A DNA stretch of 64,000 nucleotides from Sediminicola sp963974715 (GTDB lineage Bacteria; Bacteroidota; Bacteroidia; Flavobacteriales; Flavobacteriaceae), in the NCBI GenBank assembly GCA_963974715.1, contig CAXBDK010000004.1, positions 1-64,000 of the forward strand, read 5' to 3'. Below, in pieces: positions 1 to 10,258 of the stretch. The notes beneath the pieces are model-generated. The model did not search any database and had not been told where the DNA came from. It saw only the letters and a list, made by a program, of their open reading frames with translations. The position numbers were made by a program, and so were the translations under genes. The first letter of the stretch is position 1; each line of letters opens with the position of its first letter.

Positions 1-122
1 TATATTTCAAATATTTCAAAGAACTATTTTAGATTTTAATGGGACAGTAATGATAGGATATATTATATAAATCCAGGTATGATCTTTAAAAACTGGACAT
101 TTGGAAAGTATATACTATATAG

Positions 123-430
123 ACCCGTTGTGCATTTTGATTTAGAGCAAAAAACGCTGGATGGCCGTTAATTGAAGTGTCCATGAATCAATTTATCATC
201 CTCAAGTTCAAAGCAGATTACGAGAAAATATTTGAAGGTACCCGAACAAATCGGAGGAAAAGCTGTTGCTCTATCAAGGCTTAAGCCTGGCCGACACCGA
301 GGTCATGGCCATCGGCCCCGCAGCCGAACATCTTGGTACCGACAGTGAACATGACCTTCTCGGAAAGCTTCCGAAGGACCTTTGCCCCAGTATTGGGCGA
401 CGCCTTTACAATATTGTGCCCGTGCGATGA
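123..430 (+). mobile_element. Decayed IS982-type insertion sequence, copy 1
   Basis: No intact gene is present. The end ACCCGTTGTGCA (123-134) is followed by a broken reading frame starting MNQFIILKFKADYEKIFEG; after a frameshift, about 281-420 reads LSLADTEVMAIGPAAEHLG, then DSEHDLLGKLPKD and RRLYN. This resembles the N-terminus of IS982-family transposases (leader, then an LSD-EVIAL-TAE-IDSE-L block). Only about the first 100 residues remain, and the DDE catalytic part is gone. A matching copy lies at 58430-58620 but lacks the 281-420 segment. Family assignment rests on motif memory, not on a search. Confidence 0.6.
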
Positions 431-487
431 TCACTTCCTTTGGGGGGACTTTCATATGTATTTTTGATCGCTTTTATATGTAGTGGA

Positions 488-575
488 TACGCTATGGATT
501 CGTAATAGGTACGTCATATATACGCTATAGATACGGTATACATACGGCATACATACGGTATAGGTACGGTATTAA
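488..575. repeat. 11-bp tandem repeat, 8 units
   Basis: Eight contiguous 11-bp units of the form TACGGTATACA run without gaps. The last four or five are near identical; the first ones (TACGCTATGGA, TTCGTAATAGG) have diverged. The period is about one turn of B-DNA. The array ends 55 bp before the start codon of the MAR-family remnant at 631. The equivalent array in the second copy (58671-58802) has twelve units, so copy number differs between loci. Confidence 0.85.
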
Positions 576-630
576 TTTAGAGATATTTCTACTTTTCCGG
601 CACTTTGGTAAAAACTTAAAAGGGAACTTT

Positions 631-852
631 ATGGCACGTATCAAAAGTCCGTCTATCATTACGGGCACATTGGGAGAGATCGATTTTTATGTGGACGTGG
701 GGTCATCCTCCCAAGGCGGCCGGTGGGGCCTTCAATTGCAAAGATATCAAGACGGGCCCGAAATGGGCAGCGTAGGTGAAAATGGCCGGGAGTTTGACCA
801 CTGTTCCGGAATAAATTTGCCCCACCGCAGCATTTGTATTTATTGGAAGTAA
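631..852 (+). pseudogene. MAR-family conserved hypothetical protein, truncated
   Basis: The frame begins MARIKSPSIITGTLGEIDFYV, which is the typical start of a small, multi-copy flavobacterial family of unknown function (MARxKxxxxxxGTxGxxxFY). Family members are usually longer and carry a basic centre followed by a REFG/HCS-like block. Here the middle is scrambled (a glycine/glutamine-rich stretch) and only ENGREFDHCS remains before the frame ends at 73 residues, so the gene looks frameshifted or deleted. A related copy is at 58855. From 853 to 1055 I see nothing coding. Confidence 0.5.
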
Positions 853-1055
853 TGTTCAATCTGAACCGCTATCCCATTAAGTATCCAATAGCAACTCTTC
901 CCGTCACTCGAAAAGACATCGATACAGCTTTTACAGAATGAAATATAGTTTATCTCTAGTTTAGGCAGGGAATGGTGCATTTTCCGCACCAATGTTTGGC
1001 ATTAGAGCACGATTAATGATAAACTAATGGATATTTTCAATAAAAATTTAGGCTA

Positions 1056-2303
1056 ATGGACAAATACCTTTTGATAATGCTCCTTTTTGGGCTTTCCAGT
1101 TTCGGAATGGCCTTTATGCCCACGATTACAAAAAGGACAGGATTATCCTATTCCGTTATCTATGTTGCCTTAGGTGTACTACTTTATCTTATATGGCCCA
1201 ATGCCTTGCCTTCACCGCTTCCCACAGAAAATAATGAACTTACGTTACATCTTTCGGAGCTTATAGTTATTATTTCCCTTATGGGTGCCGGTATAAAGAT
1301 CGATCGGACGTTCTCCTTGAAGAAATGGTCGGCCCCCCTAAAATTGGTGTCGATCGCCATGTTACTATGCATGTTGGTATGTGGTATGCTGGGATACTTC
1401 ATGCTGCACCTGGCATTGCCCTCAGCGGTGTTGATAGCGGCAGTGCTGGCACCGACAGATCCCGTTCTGGCCTCCGATGTACAGGTGGGACCGCCCCAAG
1501 AAAAACTCAAATTGGAAACAAAGTTCGCCTTGACTTCAGAGGCCGGATTAAATGATGGAATGGCGTTTCCGTTTACATGGTTGGCCATTACATTGGCACT
1601 TGCAGCCTCTGGCGGGGACCTAAAACTAATACATTGGTTCGGCTTTTATTTTTTGTACAAAATAGCAGCAGGATTCGTATTGGGATGGCTCTGTGGCAAG
1701 ATTGCCGGCCACCTGATATTTACCCTATCCCAGAAATACCGGTTGATCAGGACATCTGATGGTTTTCTGGCCGTATCCCTAACACTTTGTACCTATGGCA
1801 TTACCGAAGCCCTGCACGGATATGGTTTCATTGCCGTTTTTGTAGCAGGGTTTACTTTCCGCCATTCGGAAAAAGACCATAGCTATCATAAAGAACTACA
1901 CTCATTTACAGATCAGATCGAGCGGGCATTACTGGGAATGCTGCTGATATTTTTTGGGGGAACGCTCACCGTTGGCATTCTTAGACCCTTAGATCCACAA
2001 ATAATCCTTTTTTCCTGCCTGTTCCTCTTTGTTGTAAGGCCACTGATCGGTTACGTATCGTTGGCAGGATCACCATTTCACAGGAAAGAGCTACTGGCGA
2101 TCAGCTTTTTCGGGATCCGTGGAATGGGGTCTGTATTTTACCTTGCATTTGCGTTAGACCATGCCTACTTCGGCAAAAAGGAGGAACTTTGGGCAATCGT
2201 TGCCTTTACAGTGTTACTGTCCATTGTAATGCACGGTTTGACGGCGACAACAATCATGAAGCGTTTACATGTCCAAATCCCCAGGAAGAAAATTCCCTCT
2301 TGA
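1056..2303 (+). CDS. NhaP-type Na+(K+)/H+ antiporter (CPA1 family)
   Basis: A membrane protein of 415 residues with about 12 hydrophobic segments along its whole length and a short basic tail. The family signature region is visible: APTDPVLASDVQ near residues 131-142 and TSEAGLNDGMAFPF near 158-171, whose acidic residues bind the cation in the CPA1 family. There is no large cytoplasmic regulatory domain, unlike eukaryotic NHE or bacterial forms with a TrkA-C tail. It should exchange cytoplasmic Na+ or K+ for protons, relevant to marine salinity or alkaline stress. It stands alone, 190 bp before the efflux operon. The exact cation is not predictable. Confidence 0.9.
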   Translation: MDKYLLIMLLFGLSSFGMAFMPTITKRTGLSYSVIYVALGVLLYLIWPNALPSPLPTENNELTLHLSELIVIISLMGAGIKIDRTFSLKKWSAPLKLVSIAMLLCMLVCGMLGYFMLHLALPSAVLIAAVLAPTDPVLASDVQVGPPQEKLKLETKFALTSEAGLNDGMAFPFTWLAITLALAASGGDLKLIHWFGFYFLYKIAAGFVLGWLCGKIAGHLIFTLSQKYRLIRTSDGFLAVSLTLCTYGITEALHGYGFIAVFVAGFTFRHSEKDHSYHKELHSFTDQIERALLGMLLIFFGGTLTVGILRPLDPQIILFSCLFLFVVRPLIGYVSLAGSPFHRKELLAISFFGIRGMGSVFYLAFALDHAYFGKKEELWAIVAFTVLLSIVMHGLTATTIMKRLHVQIPRKKIPS

Positions 2304-2493
2304 TCTACTTCCCTTACCTTAACGATTTCTGAACAAAATTCCTTCCCAAAACCACTAAATTTTAAATATTTCAATTGTAAATGAGACAATTAAGTTTTTA
2401 TTAGTATAAAAATTCCCTAAAAACGATTATATTGGGATATCGTCATAAACGGGTTCCTTAGCACAAGGGCCGTCAAATCAGAGTACACATTAG

Positions 2494-3885
2494 ATGAGAT
2501 TCCAACTAGATATAGAAACCACTATATTTTACTGTTTGTTGGCCGTAACCCTTTTATTATCGGGATGCGCTCCACGGATGACCGTTATAGAACCCCCTAT
2601 CGAGGGCAACCATGAATTTTCTTTTAATGGGACCGCTGTGATGGAAGATGAATGGTGGAGGGAGTTTAATGATAAGAACCTCAACATGCTGATCGATAGC
2701 GCCATGGGTTCCAATTTTGATTTGGCCGCTACATGGCAACAGTTTTTGGCGGCGAAGTCGATCGTATCCATACAGGCATCCAATAAATGGCCACAGATCG
2801 ATGCCTCGGCCCAATCGGCGATCAATTTGCCCGAACCCGACTTTGTAGGGGGAGAAAATACACAGTTGGGACTGGCCGCCAATTACGAAATCGATTTTTG
2901 GGGCAGGATCGGAGCGGGGGTCCAGGCCGAAAAATTAAGGGCGGAAGCCAGCCTTTTCAACTACCGTACCGCGGCCATTTCGGTTTCGGCAGAAATAGCC
3001 TCCACATGGTTCCAATTGCTGGCAGCAAAAAAGCAGTTGCAGATCACCGAAGACCAGATTGCCACCAATGAGAATATCATTAAGGTCATACGTTCCCGAT
3101 TTGCAGCGGGACAGGTTAGGGCAGTGGACATCCTGCGACAGGTGCAGCTCTTGGAAAGCACCAGGGAGCAACAGATCATCTTTGGTACCAACATAGCCGT
3201 TCTGGAAAATCGTTTGGCGGTGCTGGTGGGAAGGCAGCCCCAGCAGGAATGGGAATTTACAGCTATCGAACTACCACAGTTACCGGAGCTTCCGGGTACC
3301 GGCCTGCCCTTGGAACTGATCAGGCGAAGGCCCGACTTACAGCAATCCCATGCCCTATTAATGGCTGCCGATCGGGATATGGCCGTAGCGGTGGGCAACA
3401 AATATCCAAGGATTTCTATAGGGGCAAGGGGACAGCTCAGGTCGAATAATTTTGACAACCTCTTTAAAAATTGGGCCTATTCCATTTCGGGAAACATCCT
3501 AGCTCCCCTTTTTTATGGGGGAATGCTGAATGCCGAGGTAAATCGAACCCAAGCCATTAAACAACAGAGATTGTACGAATACGGGCAGACCACCCTTCTG
3601 GCATTTGAGGAAGTTGAAAATGGACTGGTAAGGGAAAATATGCAAAAAATGCGATTGGAAAATATCGGTCGACAACTTGACCTGGCGGAAAAAAGCAACA
3701 GGCAACTTAGGACAGAATTCCTGAATGGCTTCAGTCCCTATCTGGATGTCCTATTGGGGCTTGACCAAGAACAGCAACTACAGAGAGATCTTGTGGAGGC
3801 ACAATCACAGCAGATCCAAATACGGATCTCCCTATATAGGGCTTTGGCAGGAGGGTTCGATACCGGAAGGAACCTGGACAATTGA
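2494..3885 (+). CDS. Outer-membrane efflux lipoprotein, TolC/NodT type
   Basis: The first gene of a three-gene RND efflux operon. The N-terminus has a hydrophobic stretch ending in a lipobox (LLLSGC, Cys near residue 25), as in NodT/OprM-type channels. Two repeated outer-membrane-efflux-protein domains follow, rich in long amphipathic helices with Q/A/E content; the motif GLPLELIRRRPDLQQ near 270-285 is a hallmark of this family. At 463 residues it has normal length. It would form the trimeric outer-membrane exit duct for the fusion protein and pump encoded downstream. The next gene begins 25 bp later. Confidence 0.93.
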   Translation: MRFQLDIETTIFYCLLAVTLLLSGCAPRMTVIEPPIEGNHEFSFNGTAVMEDEWWREFNDKNLNMLIDSAMGSNFDLAATWQQFLAAKSIVSIQASNKWPQIDASAQSAINLPEPDFVGGENTQLGLAANYEIDFWGRIGAGVQAEKLRAEASLFNYRTAAISVSAEIASTWFQLLAAKKQLQITEDQIATNENIIKVIRSRFAAGQVRAVDILRQVQLLESTREQQIIFGTNIAVLENRLAVLVGRQPQQEWEFTAIELPQLPELPGTGLPLELIRRRPDLQQSHALLMAADRDMAVAVGNKYPRISIGARGQLRSNNFDNLFKNWAYSISGNILAPLFYGGMLNAEVNRTQAIKQQRLYEYGQTTLLAFEEVENGLVRENMQKMRLENIGRQLDLAEKSNRQLRTEFLNGFSPYLDVLLGLDQEQQLQRDLVEAQSQQIQIRISLYRALAGGFDTGRNLDN

Positions 3886-3910
3886 TATGTAAAAAGAACG
3901 ATTGGGATAT

Positions 3911-5107
3911 ATGGGCAACAAAAAACTGATATGGATATGTTTGGCAATTCTTCTGGGGGGAATAGGTATTACCGCCATTATTTTTTCGACGGAGCCGGAA
4001 GCCAAAACGGAGGCGGCAACCGTTGAAACGGCCATGCTGGTAGAAGTGGTCTCCGCCAAACGGGGAACTTTTAAACCGTTGATCGTCGCCAATGGCACCG
4101 TACAGCCGGTAGAGGATGTAACCCTTGGCGCCCTGGTCCCAGGTCAGATTATCCGTCGGGATCCCTCCTTCGCCCCTGGTGGCTTCGTTAAAAAAAATGA
4201 CGTGCTTTTACAGATAGACCCATCCGATTTTAGGAACACCCTAGAACTGAGAAAAAGTGAACTGATGCAATCGCAAACTGCGCTGACTACCGAGATGGGA
4301 AGGCAACAGATAGCGGAACAAGATCTTAAGCTCATTGCAGACGACTCCCTTTTTGGCAGTGCCCCGCTTACCACTGAAGAACGGCAGCTGGTCCTTCGAA
4401 AACCACAGCTGGATGCGGTCAAGGCCACCATAGGGGGCGCCAGGGCCTCTGTGGAACAGGCCAGGTTAGATCTTTCCCGTACCACCATCCGTGCCCCTTT
4501 TGATGCCCATATATTGACCCAGAACGTGACCGTAGGTTCGCAAGTGGCGCTCGGGGACGATCTGGGACGAATTGTGGGGACAGAACATTATTGGGTCATT
4601 GCTACCGTTCCCGTGGCCAGATTAAAGTGGTTGGATTTTTCGGACAGTAAGACCCAAAAAGGATCCCTGGTACGTATTACGGACCCCACCTCTTGGCCAA
4701 TGGGGGCCTACCGCGAGGGATATCTGGACAAACAGATCGGCGCTTTGGACGAACAGACCCGGTTGGCCCGTGTACTGATAAAGGTGCCCGACCCCTTGGC
4801 ACAGACCGAGGACCAAAAGGGAAAGCCCAAATTAATGATCGGCTCCTTTATACAAGTGTCCATCATCGGAAATCCAGTGACCGATGTGGTGCGCATCAAT
4901 AGGGACCATCTAAGGGAAAATGACACCGTTTGGGTCATGAAAGGGGAAAAATTGGAAATCCGTGAGGTAGAGGTCCTTTTGACCGATGATGCATATGCGT
5001 ACATCGTCAAAGGATTGGCCAACGGGGAAAAGGTGGTGACCAGCGATCTGAGCACCGTTAGCAACGGAATAGGTCTACGGACCTCAGAAACCACAATGAA
5101 GCAATAA
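3911..5107 (+). CDS. RND efflux periplasmic adaptor (membrane fusion protein, HlyD/AcrA type)
   Basis: Bridges the inner-membrane pump and the outer-membrane channel. An N-terminal signal anchor (MGNKKLIWICLAILLGG) is followed by a barrel-sandwich lipoyl half (VTLGALVPGQIIRRD), a helical hairpin (about 95-165), the second lipoyl half (TIRAPFDAHILTQNVTVGSQV) and beta-barrel/membrane-proximal domains. The ATG at 3911 is chosen; an in-frame TTG nine bases earlier (3902) would add three residues but is less likely. It ends 2 bp before the pump gene, implying translational coupling. Confidence 0.92.
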   Translation: MGNKKLIWICLAILLGGIGITAIIFSTEPEAKTEAATVETAMLVEVVSAKRGTFKPLIVANGTVQPVEDVTLGALVPGQIIRRDPSFAPGGFVKKNDVLLQIDPSDFRNTLELRKSELMQSQTALTTEMGRQQIAEQDLKLIADDSLFGSAPLTTEERQLVLRKPQLDAVKATIGGARASVEQARLDLSRTTIRAPFDAHILTQNVTVGSQVALGDDLGRIVGTEHYWVIATVPVARLKWLDFSDSKTQKGSLVRITDPTSWPMGAYREGYLDKQIGALDEQTRLARVLIKVPDPLAQTEDQKGKPKLMIGSFIQVSIIGNPVTDVVRINRDHLRENDTVWVMKGEKLEIREVEVLLTDDAYAYIVKGLANGEKVVTSDLSTVSNGIGLRTSETTMKQ

Positions 5108-5109
5108 CC

Positions 5110-8100
5110 ATGGCCGAAACGGAAGAAGGACATACCACCAGAAAAGAAGGCGCAATTGCGTATATGGCGAGAAACTCCATCGCCACCAACCTGCTCATGC
5201 TGGTCTTGCTGGGTGGGGGAATTTTCACCATGTTCCAGATCCAAAAAGAGGTTTTTCCTGAATTTCAGCTCGATTTTGTAGATGTCTCGGTCGCCTATCC
5301 AGGGGCCTCTCCAGAAGAGGTGGAGCAAGGTATCCTACAGCCCGTGGAAGAAGCGGTACGTGGGGTGCAGGGGATTAAGGAAATCGTTTCGGAGGCAAGT
5401 GAAGGCTCCGGATTCGTCAGTATAGAGCTCGTGGCGGGTGCCGAACGGATGAAAGCCTTCCAGGATATCGATCAGGCCATAAATCGCATCCAAACATTTC
5501 CCGACGATATTGAACGTCCCATTGTAAGCCTGCAATCCCGCCAAAGGGATGTGATCCAATTGGGCCTCTATGGCAAAGCCGATATCTGGACGTTGCGCAA
5601 ACTGGCCGAACGTCTTAGGAACATTCTTCTGAGCGACCCAATGATCACACAAGTGGAGTTGGGAAACGTTCCCGATTATGAGACGCATATAGAGATATCC
5701 GGTCGCACCCTTCAAAAATATAACCTTACCCTTGGGCAGGTAGCGGATATAATCGGACAGAGCAGCAGCGATGTGCCCGCAGGAAATGTACAGACCGAAA
5801 GTGGGGAAATCCTGCTCCGAATGAAGGAACGCAAACAATGGGCAGAGGAATTCGAGGATATTACCATTCTAACTTCCGAATCAGGTGCCAAAGTCTCCCT
5901 AAAGGACATGGCCACCATTACCGATGGTTTTGAGGAAACAGGGTTTCATGGGCAGTTCAACCAAGAAAACTATGTGGAACTTCGTATTTTCCGAATCGGG
6001 AACCAATCCCCTTTGGAAATTGCCGATGCCGTGGAAAGGATCATAAAGGACTTTCGGTTACCGCCCGGTATCAACTATAGAACCGATAGCAATCGTGCCG
6101 CGGATTATCGGGAGCGGCTTTCATTGCTTACCGAAAACGGGATTTTGGCCATCATTATCGTTTTGATCATCCTAACACTTTTTTTGGAGTACCGTTTGGC
6201 CTTTTGGGTGATGATGGGAATGACCGTATCCTTTATCGGGGGAATGATCTTATTGCCTTTGATCGGGATCAGTGTAAACATGATCTCCATGTTCGGTTTC
6301 TTGGTAGTACTGGGTATAGTAGTGGATGATGCCATTGTTGTGGGAGAGAACGTGCACGAGTACCGGCAAAAAGGATTGAGTCCCATACAAGCGGCCATAG
6401 AAGGGACCAAAGATGTTTCCCTTCCCGTGGTCTTTAGTATCATGACCACCATAATAGCCTTTGTCCCCCTATTGTTCATGCCAGGGGAAACAGGTAAGTT
6501 CTGGCAGCCGTTACCGGCCGTGGTCATTGTGATCCTTACCGTTTCCTTGCTAGAGGCGCTATTTATTTTGCCCTCCCATTTGGGACATCTTAAAAAAGAA
6601 AGCACGAAACATAGATATATTTTAAAACTTGAGGGATGGCAGCGCTCCTTTGCAAAGGGCTTTGATCATTTTATAGAAAGGAGGTACCGTCCCTTTCTTG
6701 ATAGATGTATGGAACATCGGTATATAACCCTCAGCATTGCATTGGCACTGCTTATGGTGGTAGGGGGATATGGCCTTAGCGGACATATGGGCCTGATCAT
6801 GATGCCGGAAGTGGCGGCGGATGAAATTGAGGCGGGGGTTCGCCTGCCCGTAGGGACCACGCCCGACCAGGCGGCCAAAGTAGCCCATGCCATATCGGAT
6901 GCCACCCAACGCATGTTCGATGAGCACGATCTGTACGAAGTGGCCGAAGGGATAAAGACCAATGTACGCGGACAGAATTTTATTGATGTGGAAATAGTAA
7001 TGTTGCCACCCGATCAAAGGGATATGACCGCAGCGGAGATGATCGCCCTATGGAGGGACAACATAGGGGATATACCAGGGGTGGACCAGATCACTTTTGA
7101 GGCCGAAAGGGGGCCAGGTGGTGCACAACAGGCCATTAGTATAGACCTCAGCCATTCGGATATCGATGTGCTTGAAAAAGCAAGCACCGCTTTTGTGGAA
7201 CGTATGGATGCCTTTTCGAACACCCGTGATGTGACCGACAATTACAATAAGGGGAAAATGCAGTACGATTTTAAACTGTTGCCACTGGGCAGGAACTTGG
7301 GACTCACTTCCGATGAAGTGGGAAGACAGGTACGAAACGCATTTTTTGGTGCCTTGGCAATGCGACAGCTACGCGGTATGAACGAATTGGAAGTACGCGT
7401 AAAATTGCCATTGGAGGAACGTAAGAACATCAAAAATCTGGAAAATTTCCTTATCCGTACCCCAAACGGTATCGAAGTGCCGCTAATGGAGGTGGTAAAG
7501 GTAGAGGAACGGGAAGCCTTTACAAGTATTAACCGCAGAAACGGAAGAAGGGTAGTGAATGTAGGAATGGATGTAGAACCTGCCAATGCCGTGAACCGGG
7601 TAATCGCCTCGGTACAGGAAACTACCCTGCCCCAGCTACGTGCCGATTTCCCTGGTATCACCTGGAGCTTTGAGGGAAGTCAGGCCGATATGCGGGAAAG
7701 CACGGGTACCTTAAAGGCAGGGTTTATGTTCGCCATGCTGTTGATCTATACTTTATTGGCCATAGCTTTTGGCAGCTATATTCAACCCCTGATCGTAATG
7801 ACGGCCATTCCCTTTGGAATCGTGGGTGCCGTAATCGGACATATCCTATTGGGCTACGACCTTTCCTTGGTAAGCCTGATGGGGGTCATTGCCCTCTCCG
7901 GGGTAGTGGTGAACGACTCCCTGATCATGATCGATTATGCCAATAAACGCCGAAAGGAGGGCGACCCGATCTATAAGGCCATTCACGAGGCCGGACTGAG
8001 GAGGTTCCGTCCGATCATCTTGACCACCATGACAACGTTTGGAGGGCTGGCCCCCATCATTCTGGAAACATCCAGCCAAGCATTCTATCTGATTCCCATG

Positions 8101-8304
8101 GCAATCTCCCTAGGGTTCGGAATCGTGTTCGCAACCGCCATCATCTTGGTCATTGTGCCGTGCCTGTACCTCTCCTTGGAAGATATACGCCTACTTATAC
8201 AGAAGGGAAGGACCGTAAAACAAGTGGATGTTTCCTCGAACCCTGTTCCCAACAATAGCACCAATGGCGGTACATCGGGAATTGGATCCAGCCATGGGTC
8301 ATAG
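5110..8304 (+). CDS. RND efflux pump, inner-membrane permease (AcrB/HAE type)
   Basis: A complete 1064-residue resistance-nodulation-division transporter. TM1 follows MARNSIATNLLMLVLLGGG near residue 20. The porter signature FPEFQLDFVDVSVAYPGASPEEVE is present, and TM4 carries the proton-relay acidic pair GIVVDDAIVVGENV near 400-410. The second half repeats the fold, with GVVVNDSLIMIDYAN in TM10. It uses proton influx to export drugs, lipids or other amphiphiles; substrate cannot be told. No regulator gene adjoins the operon. Its last 6 bp overlap, tail to tail, the end of iolG on the other strand. Confidence 0.94.
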   Translation: MAETEEGHTTRKEGAIAYMARNSIATNLLMLVLLGGGIFTMFQIQKEVFPEFQLDFVDVSVAYPGASPEEVEQGILQPVEEAVRGVQGIKEIVSEASEGSGFVSIELVAGAERMKAFQDIDQAINRIQTFPDDIERPIVSLQSRQRDVIQLGLYGKADIWTLRKLAERLRNILLSDPMITQVELGNVPDYETHIEISGRTLQKYNLTLGQVADIIGQSSSDVPAGNVQTESGEILLRMKERKQWAEEFEDITILTSESGAKVSLKDMATITDGFEETGFHGQFNQENYVELRIFRIGNQSPLEIADAVERIIKDFRLPPGINYRTDSNRAADYRERLSLLTENGILAIIIVLIILTLFLEYRLAFWVMMGMTVSFIGGMILLPLIGISVNMISMFGFLVVLGIVVDDAIVVGENVHEYRQKGLSPIQAAIEGTKDVSLPVVFSIMTTIIAFVPLLFMPGETGKFWQPLPAVVIVILTVSLLEALFILPSHLGHLKKESTKHRYILKLEGWQRSFAKGFDHFIERRYRPFLDRCMEHRYITLSIALALLMVVGGYGLSGHMGLIMMPEVAADEIEAGVRLPVGTTPDQAAKVAHAISDATQRMFDEHDLYEVAEGIKTNVRGQNFIDVEIVMLPPDQRDMTAAEMIALWRDNIGDIPGVDQITFEAERGPGGAQQAISIDLSHSDIDVLEKASTAFVERMDAFSNTRDVTDNYNKGKMQYDFKLLPLGRNLGLTSDEVGRQVRNAFFGALAMRQLRGMNELEVRVKLPLEERKNIKNLENFLIRTPNGIEVPLMEVVKVEEREAFTSINRRNGRRVVNVGMDVEPANAVNRVIASVQETTLPQLRADFPGITWSFEGSQADMRESTGTLKAGFMFAMLLIYTLLAIAFGSYIQPLIVMTAIPFGIVGAVIGHILLGYDLSLVSLMGVIALSGVVVNDSLIMIDYANKRRKEGDPIYKAIHEAGLRRFRPIILTTMTTFGGLAPIILETSSQAFYLIPMAISLGFGIVFATAIILVIVPCLYLSLEDIRLLIQKGRTVKQVDVSSNPVPNNSTNGGTSGIGSSHGS

Positions 8305-9303
8305 TTCCGAAATTTTTACCGGCCTATTTTCCTTTAACGACCTGATCGCCGCAAGGCCTATTTTTAGGGACTGCAACCCATCGTTTCCATCCACGGGTAT
8401 TCCCGTGCCATTTTTTAGGCTCTTTACATAGTCCTGCATTTCCGTTTTATAGGCGGCCACATACCTTTCCAGAAAGAAGTGAAGGGGCAGCGCCCGTTGG
8501 ATGCCCTGACCGTTATAGAGTCGATGGGAATCCAAAAAATTATTATCCGCCTGCACCATTCCCTTGGATCCGAATACCTCGATCCGCTGGTCATAACCGT
8601 ATACCGCCTCCCTACTATTGTCTATCACCGCCATGGTTCCATCGGTATAGGTCAGGATTACGATGGCCGTATCAATATCCCCTGCCCTACCAATGGCCGG
8701 ATCCACCAGCACAGCTCCCTTGGCATATACCTCCGTTACCTCTTTCCCCATTACAAAACGTGCCATATCAAAATCATGGATGGTCATATCCAAAAATAGC
8801 CCCCCTGATTTTTCAATGTAACCAATGGGCGGGGCCCCGGGATCTCGACTGGTGATCTTTACCAAATGGGGGCTGCCAACGGCCCCTTCCCTTACCAGAT
8901 CGTGCACTTTCCTGAATTCCTTATCGAACCTGCGATTGAAACCCAGCATTAATTTAATATTTGTTCGCTTTACCACTTCCAAGACCTCCATGACCCTTTG
9001 CATGGACAGGTCCAAGGGTTTTTCGCAGAAAACATGTATCCCTGCCTTTGCAGCGATCTCTACATAATCGGCATGGGTATCCGTAGGGGAACAGATGACC
9101 ACAGCGTCCAAAGGGGCCACTTTTAAAAGTTCCCCATACGTGGCCGTGACATGGGGGATGTTCCTGTCATGGGCATATTGTTGGCATTCTTCCATGGGAT
9201 CCATCACGGCAACCACTTCCACACCCTCCATTTGAAGTAGGTTTTCCAAGTGGATCTTACCGATCCGTCCCAATCCTGCAACGGCGAATTTTACTTTTGT
9301 CAT
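8299..9303 (-). CDS. iolG: Inositol 2-dehydrogenase
   Basis: Oxidises myo-inositol to scyllo-inosose with NAD+, the first step of the pathway. The N-terminal Rossmann fold reads VAGLGRIGKIHLENL; EKPLDLS near residue 95 is the Gfo/Idh/MocA signature lysine motif, and the C-terminal half contains the DMTIHDFDMARF segment with the catalytic Asp/His pair. The length of 334 residues is normal. It is the last gene of the iol operon, 38 bp after the iolE-like gene. The specific inositol assignment rests on operon context, since the family has many related sugar dehydrogenases. Confidence 0.9.
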   Translation of the reverse strand: MTKVKFAVAGLGRIGKIHLENLLQMEGVEVVAVMDPMEECQQYAHDRNIPHVTATYGELLKVAPLDAVVICSPTDTHADYVEIAAKAGIHVFCEKPLDLSMQRVMEVLEVVKRTNIKLMLGFNRRFDKEFRKVHDLVREGAVGSPHLVKITSRDPGAPPIGYIEKSGGLFLDMTIHDFDMARFVMGKEVTEVYAKGAVLVDPAIGRAGDIDTAIVILTYTDGTMAVIDNSREAVYGYDQRIEVFGSKGMVQADNNFLDSHRLYNGQGIQRALPLHFFLERYVAAYKTEMQDYVKSLKNGTGIPVDGNDGLQSLKIGLAAIRSLKENRPVKISEL

Positions 9304-9341
9304 AGAATTTTATATGTTAATGGTCATTAATTCAGCGAAGA

Positions 9342-10247
9342 TCAAAGTCCCAAGGATTTTATATAATCCCTGTTCGACTGTGCACAAATTTTTGGATTGC
9401 CCATACCCGGCAGAATATCCTGTTCCACCACGATCCAGTCGGTATACCCCATTTCCTTTAATAGCCCCACGATTGTTGGGAAGTCCACCGAACCCTTGCC
9501 CAGTTCACAGAACACCCCTTTTTTTAGGGCATCAAAATAATCTCCATGGGCCTCCCTAGATTCTTGGGCGGCCGATGGGCTGTAGTCCTTAAAGTGTACA
9601 TGCCATATTCTTTTGCCATATTTTTTTAGCGCCGCTACCGGATCTCCGCCCCCAAAGGCATAATGTCCCATATCTAGGCACAATCCCAATAAAGCAGGGT
9701 CGGTAAGCGACATAAGTTTCCCTATTTCCTCAGGGGTTTCCACGTAACCCGCACAATGGTGGTGAAAGACGGTGCGTATGCCGAATTTTTCTTTTACCGC
9801 CGCAGCGATCATCTCCGCCCCCGCTGCGTATACTTTCCATTGTTCTTCGGAAAGTCCCATGGCAGGAGTGATCCTCCCAGCATTCTTGGTTCGCTCTGCC
9901 ACTGTTCCGTTCTCATCGGCCAATACGATAAAGGCATCCTTATAGCCCGCATGGAACATAAGGTCCGCCACCTTTAATGCAGCTGCCATCCCATTTACAT
10001 GATTCGAACGGGAGGCCAGGGCAACGGGTACAAAGGCTCCCAAAAGGTCCAAATTTCTATGGTGCAGTTCCGATTTTAAAAGTGAGGGCATTGTGGGCAT
10101 AAAGCCCCAATCCCCCAATTCCGTCCCCACATACCCTGTGTCCCTTATTTCATCAAGGACCTGTTCAAAACCGATTTCTTCCGATTTTTCTTCCAGATCA
10201 AATTCCAGCGCACCCCAAGAGCAGGGGGCATTAGCGATTTTTATCAT
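9342..10247 (-). CDS. iolE: Inosose dehydratase-like TIM-barrel protein
   Basis: A xylose-isomerase-like TIM barrel starting MIKIANAPCSWGALEF. Metal-binding acidic and His residues are visible in FHHHCAGYVE, LCLDMGHYAFGGGDP, WHVHFKDY and VVEQDI. This APxSWG subfamily is found in inositol clusters and differs from the IolI isomerase. Because every other step is present in the operon, the missing dehydration of scyllo-inosose to the cyclohexane-dione is best assigned here. The ATG at 10247 is chosen because it lies just after the iolA stop; an in-frame start at 10289 would overlap iolA by 31 bp. An isomerase role is the alternative. Confidence 0.78.
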   Translation of the reverse strand: MIKIANAPCSWGALEFDLEEKSEEIGFEQVLDEIRDTGYVGTELGDWGFMPTMPSLLKSELHHRNLDLLGAFVPVALASRSNHVNGMAAALKVADLMFHAGYKDAFIVLADENGTVAERTKNAGRITPAMGLSEEQWKVYAAGAEMIAAAVKEKFGIRTVFHHHCAGYVETPEEIGKLMSLTDPALLGLCLDMGHYAFGGGDPVAALKKYGKRIWHVHFKDYSPSAAQESREAHGDYFDALKKGVFCELGKGSVDFPTIVGLLKEMGYTDWIVVEQDILPGMGNPKICAQSNRDYIKSLGL

Positions 10248-10258
10248 GTATATCGATT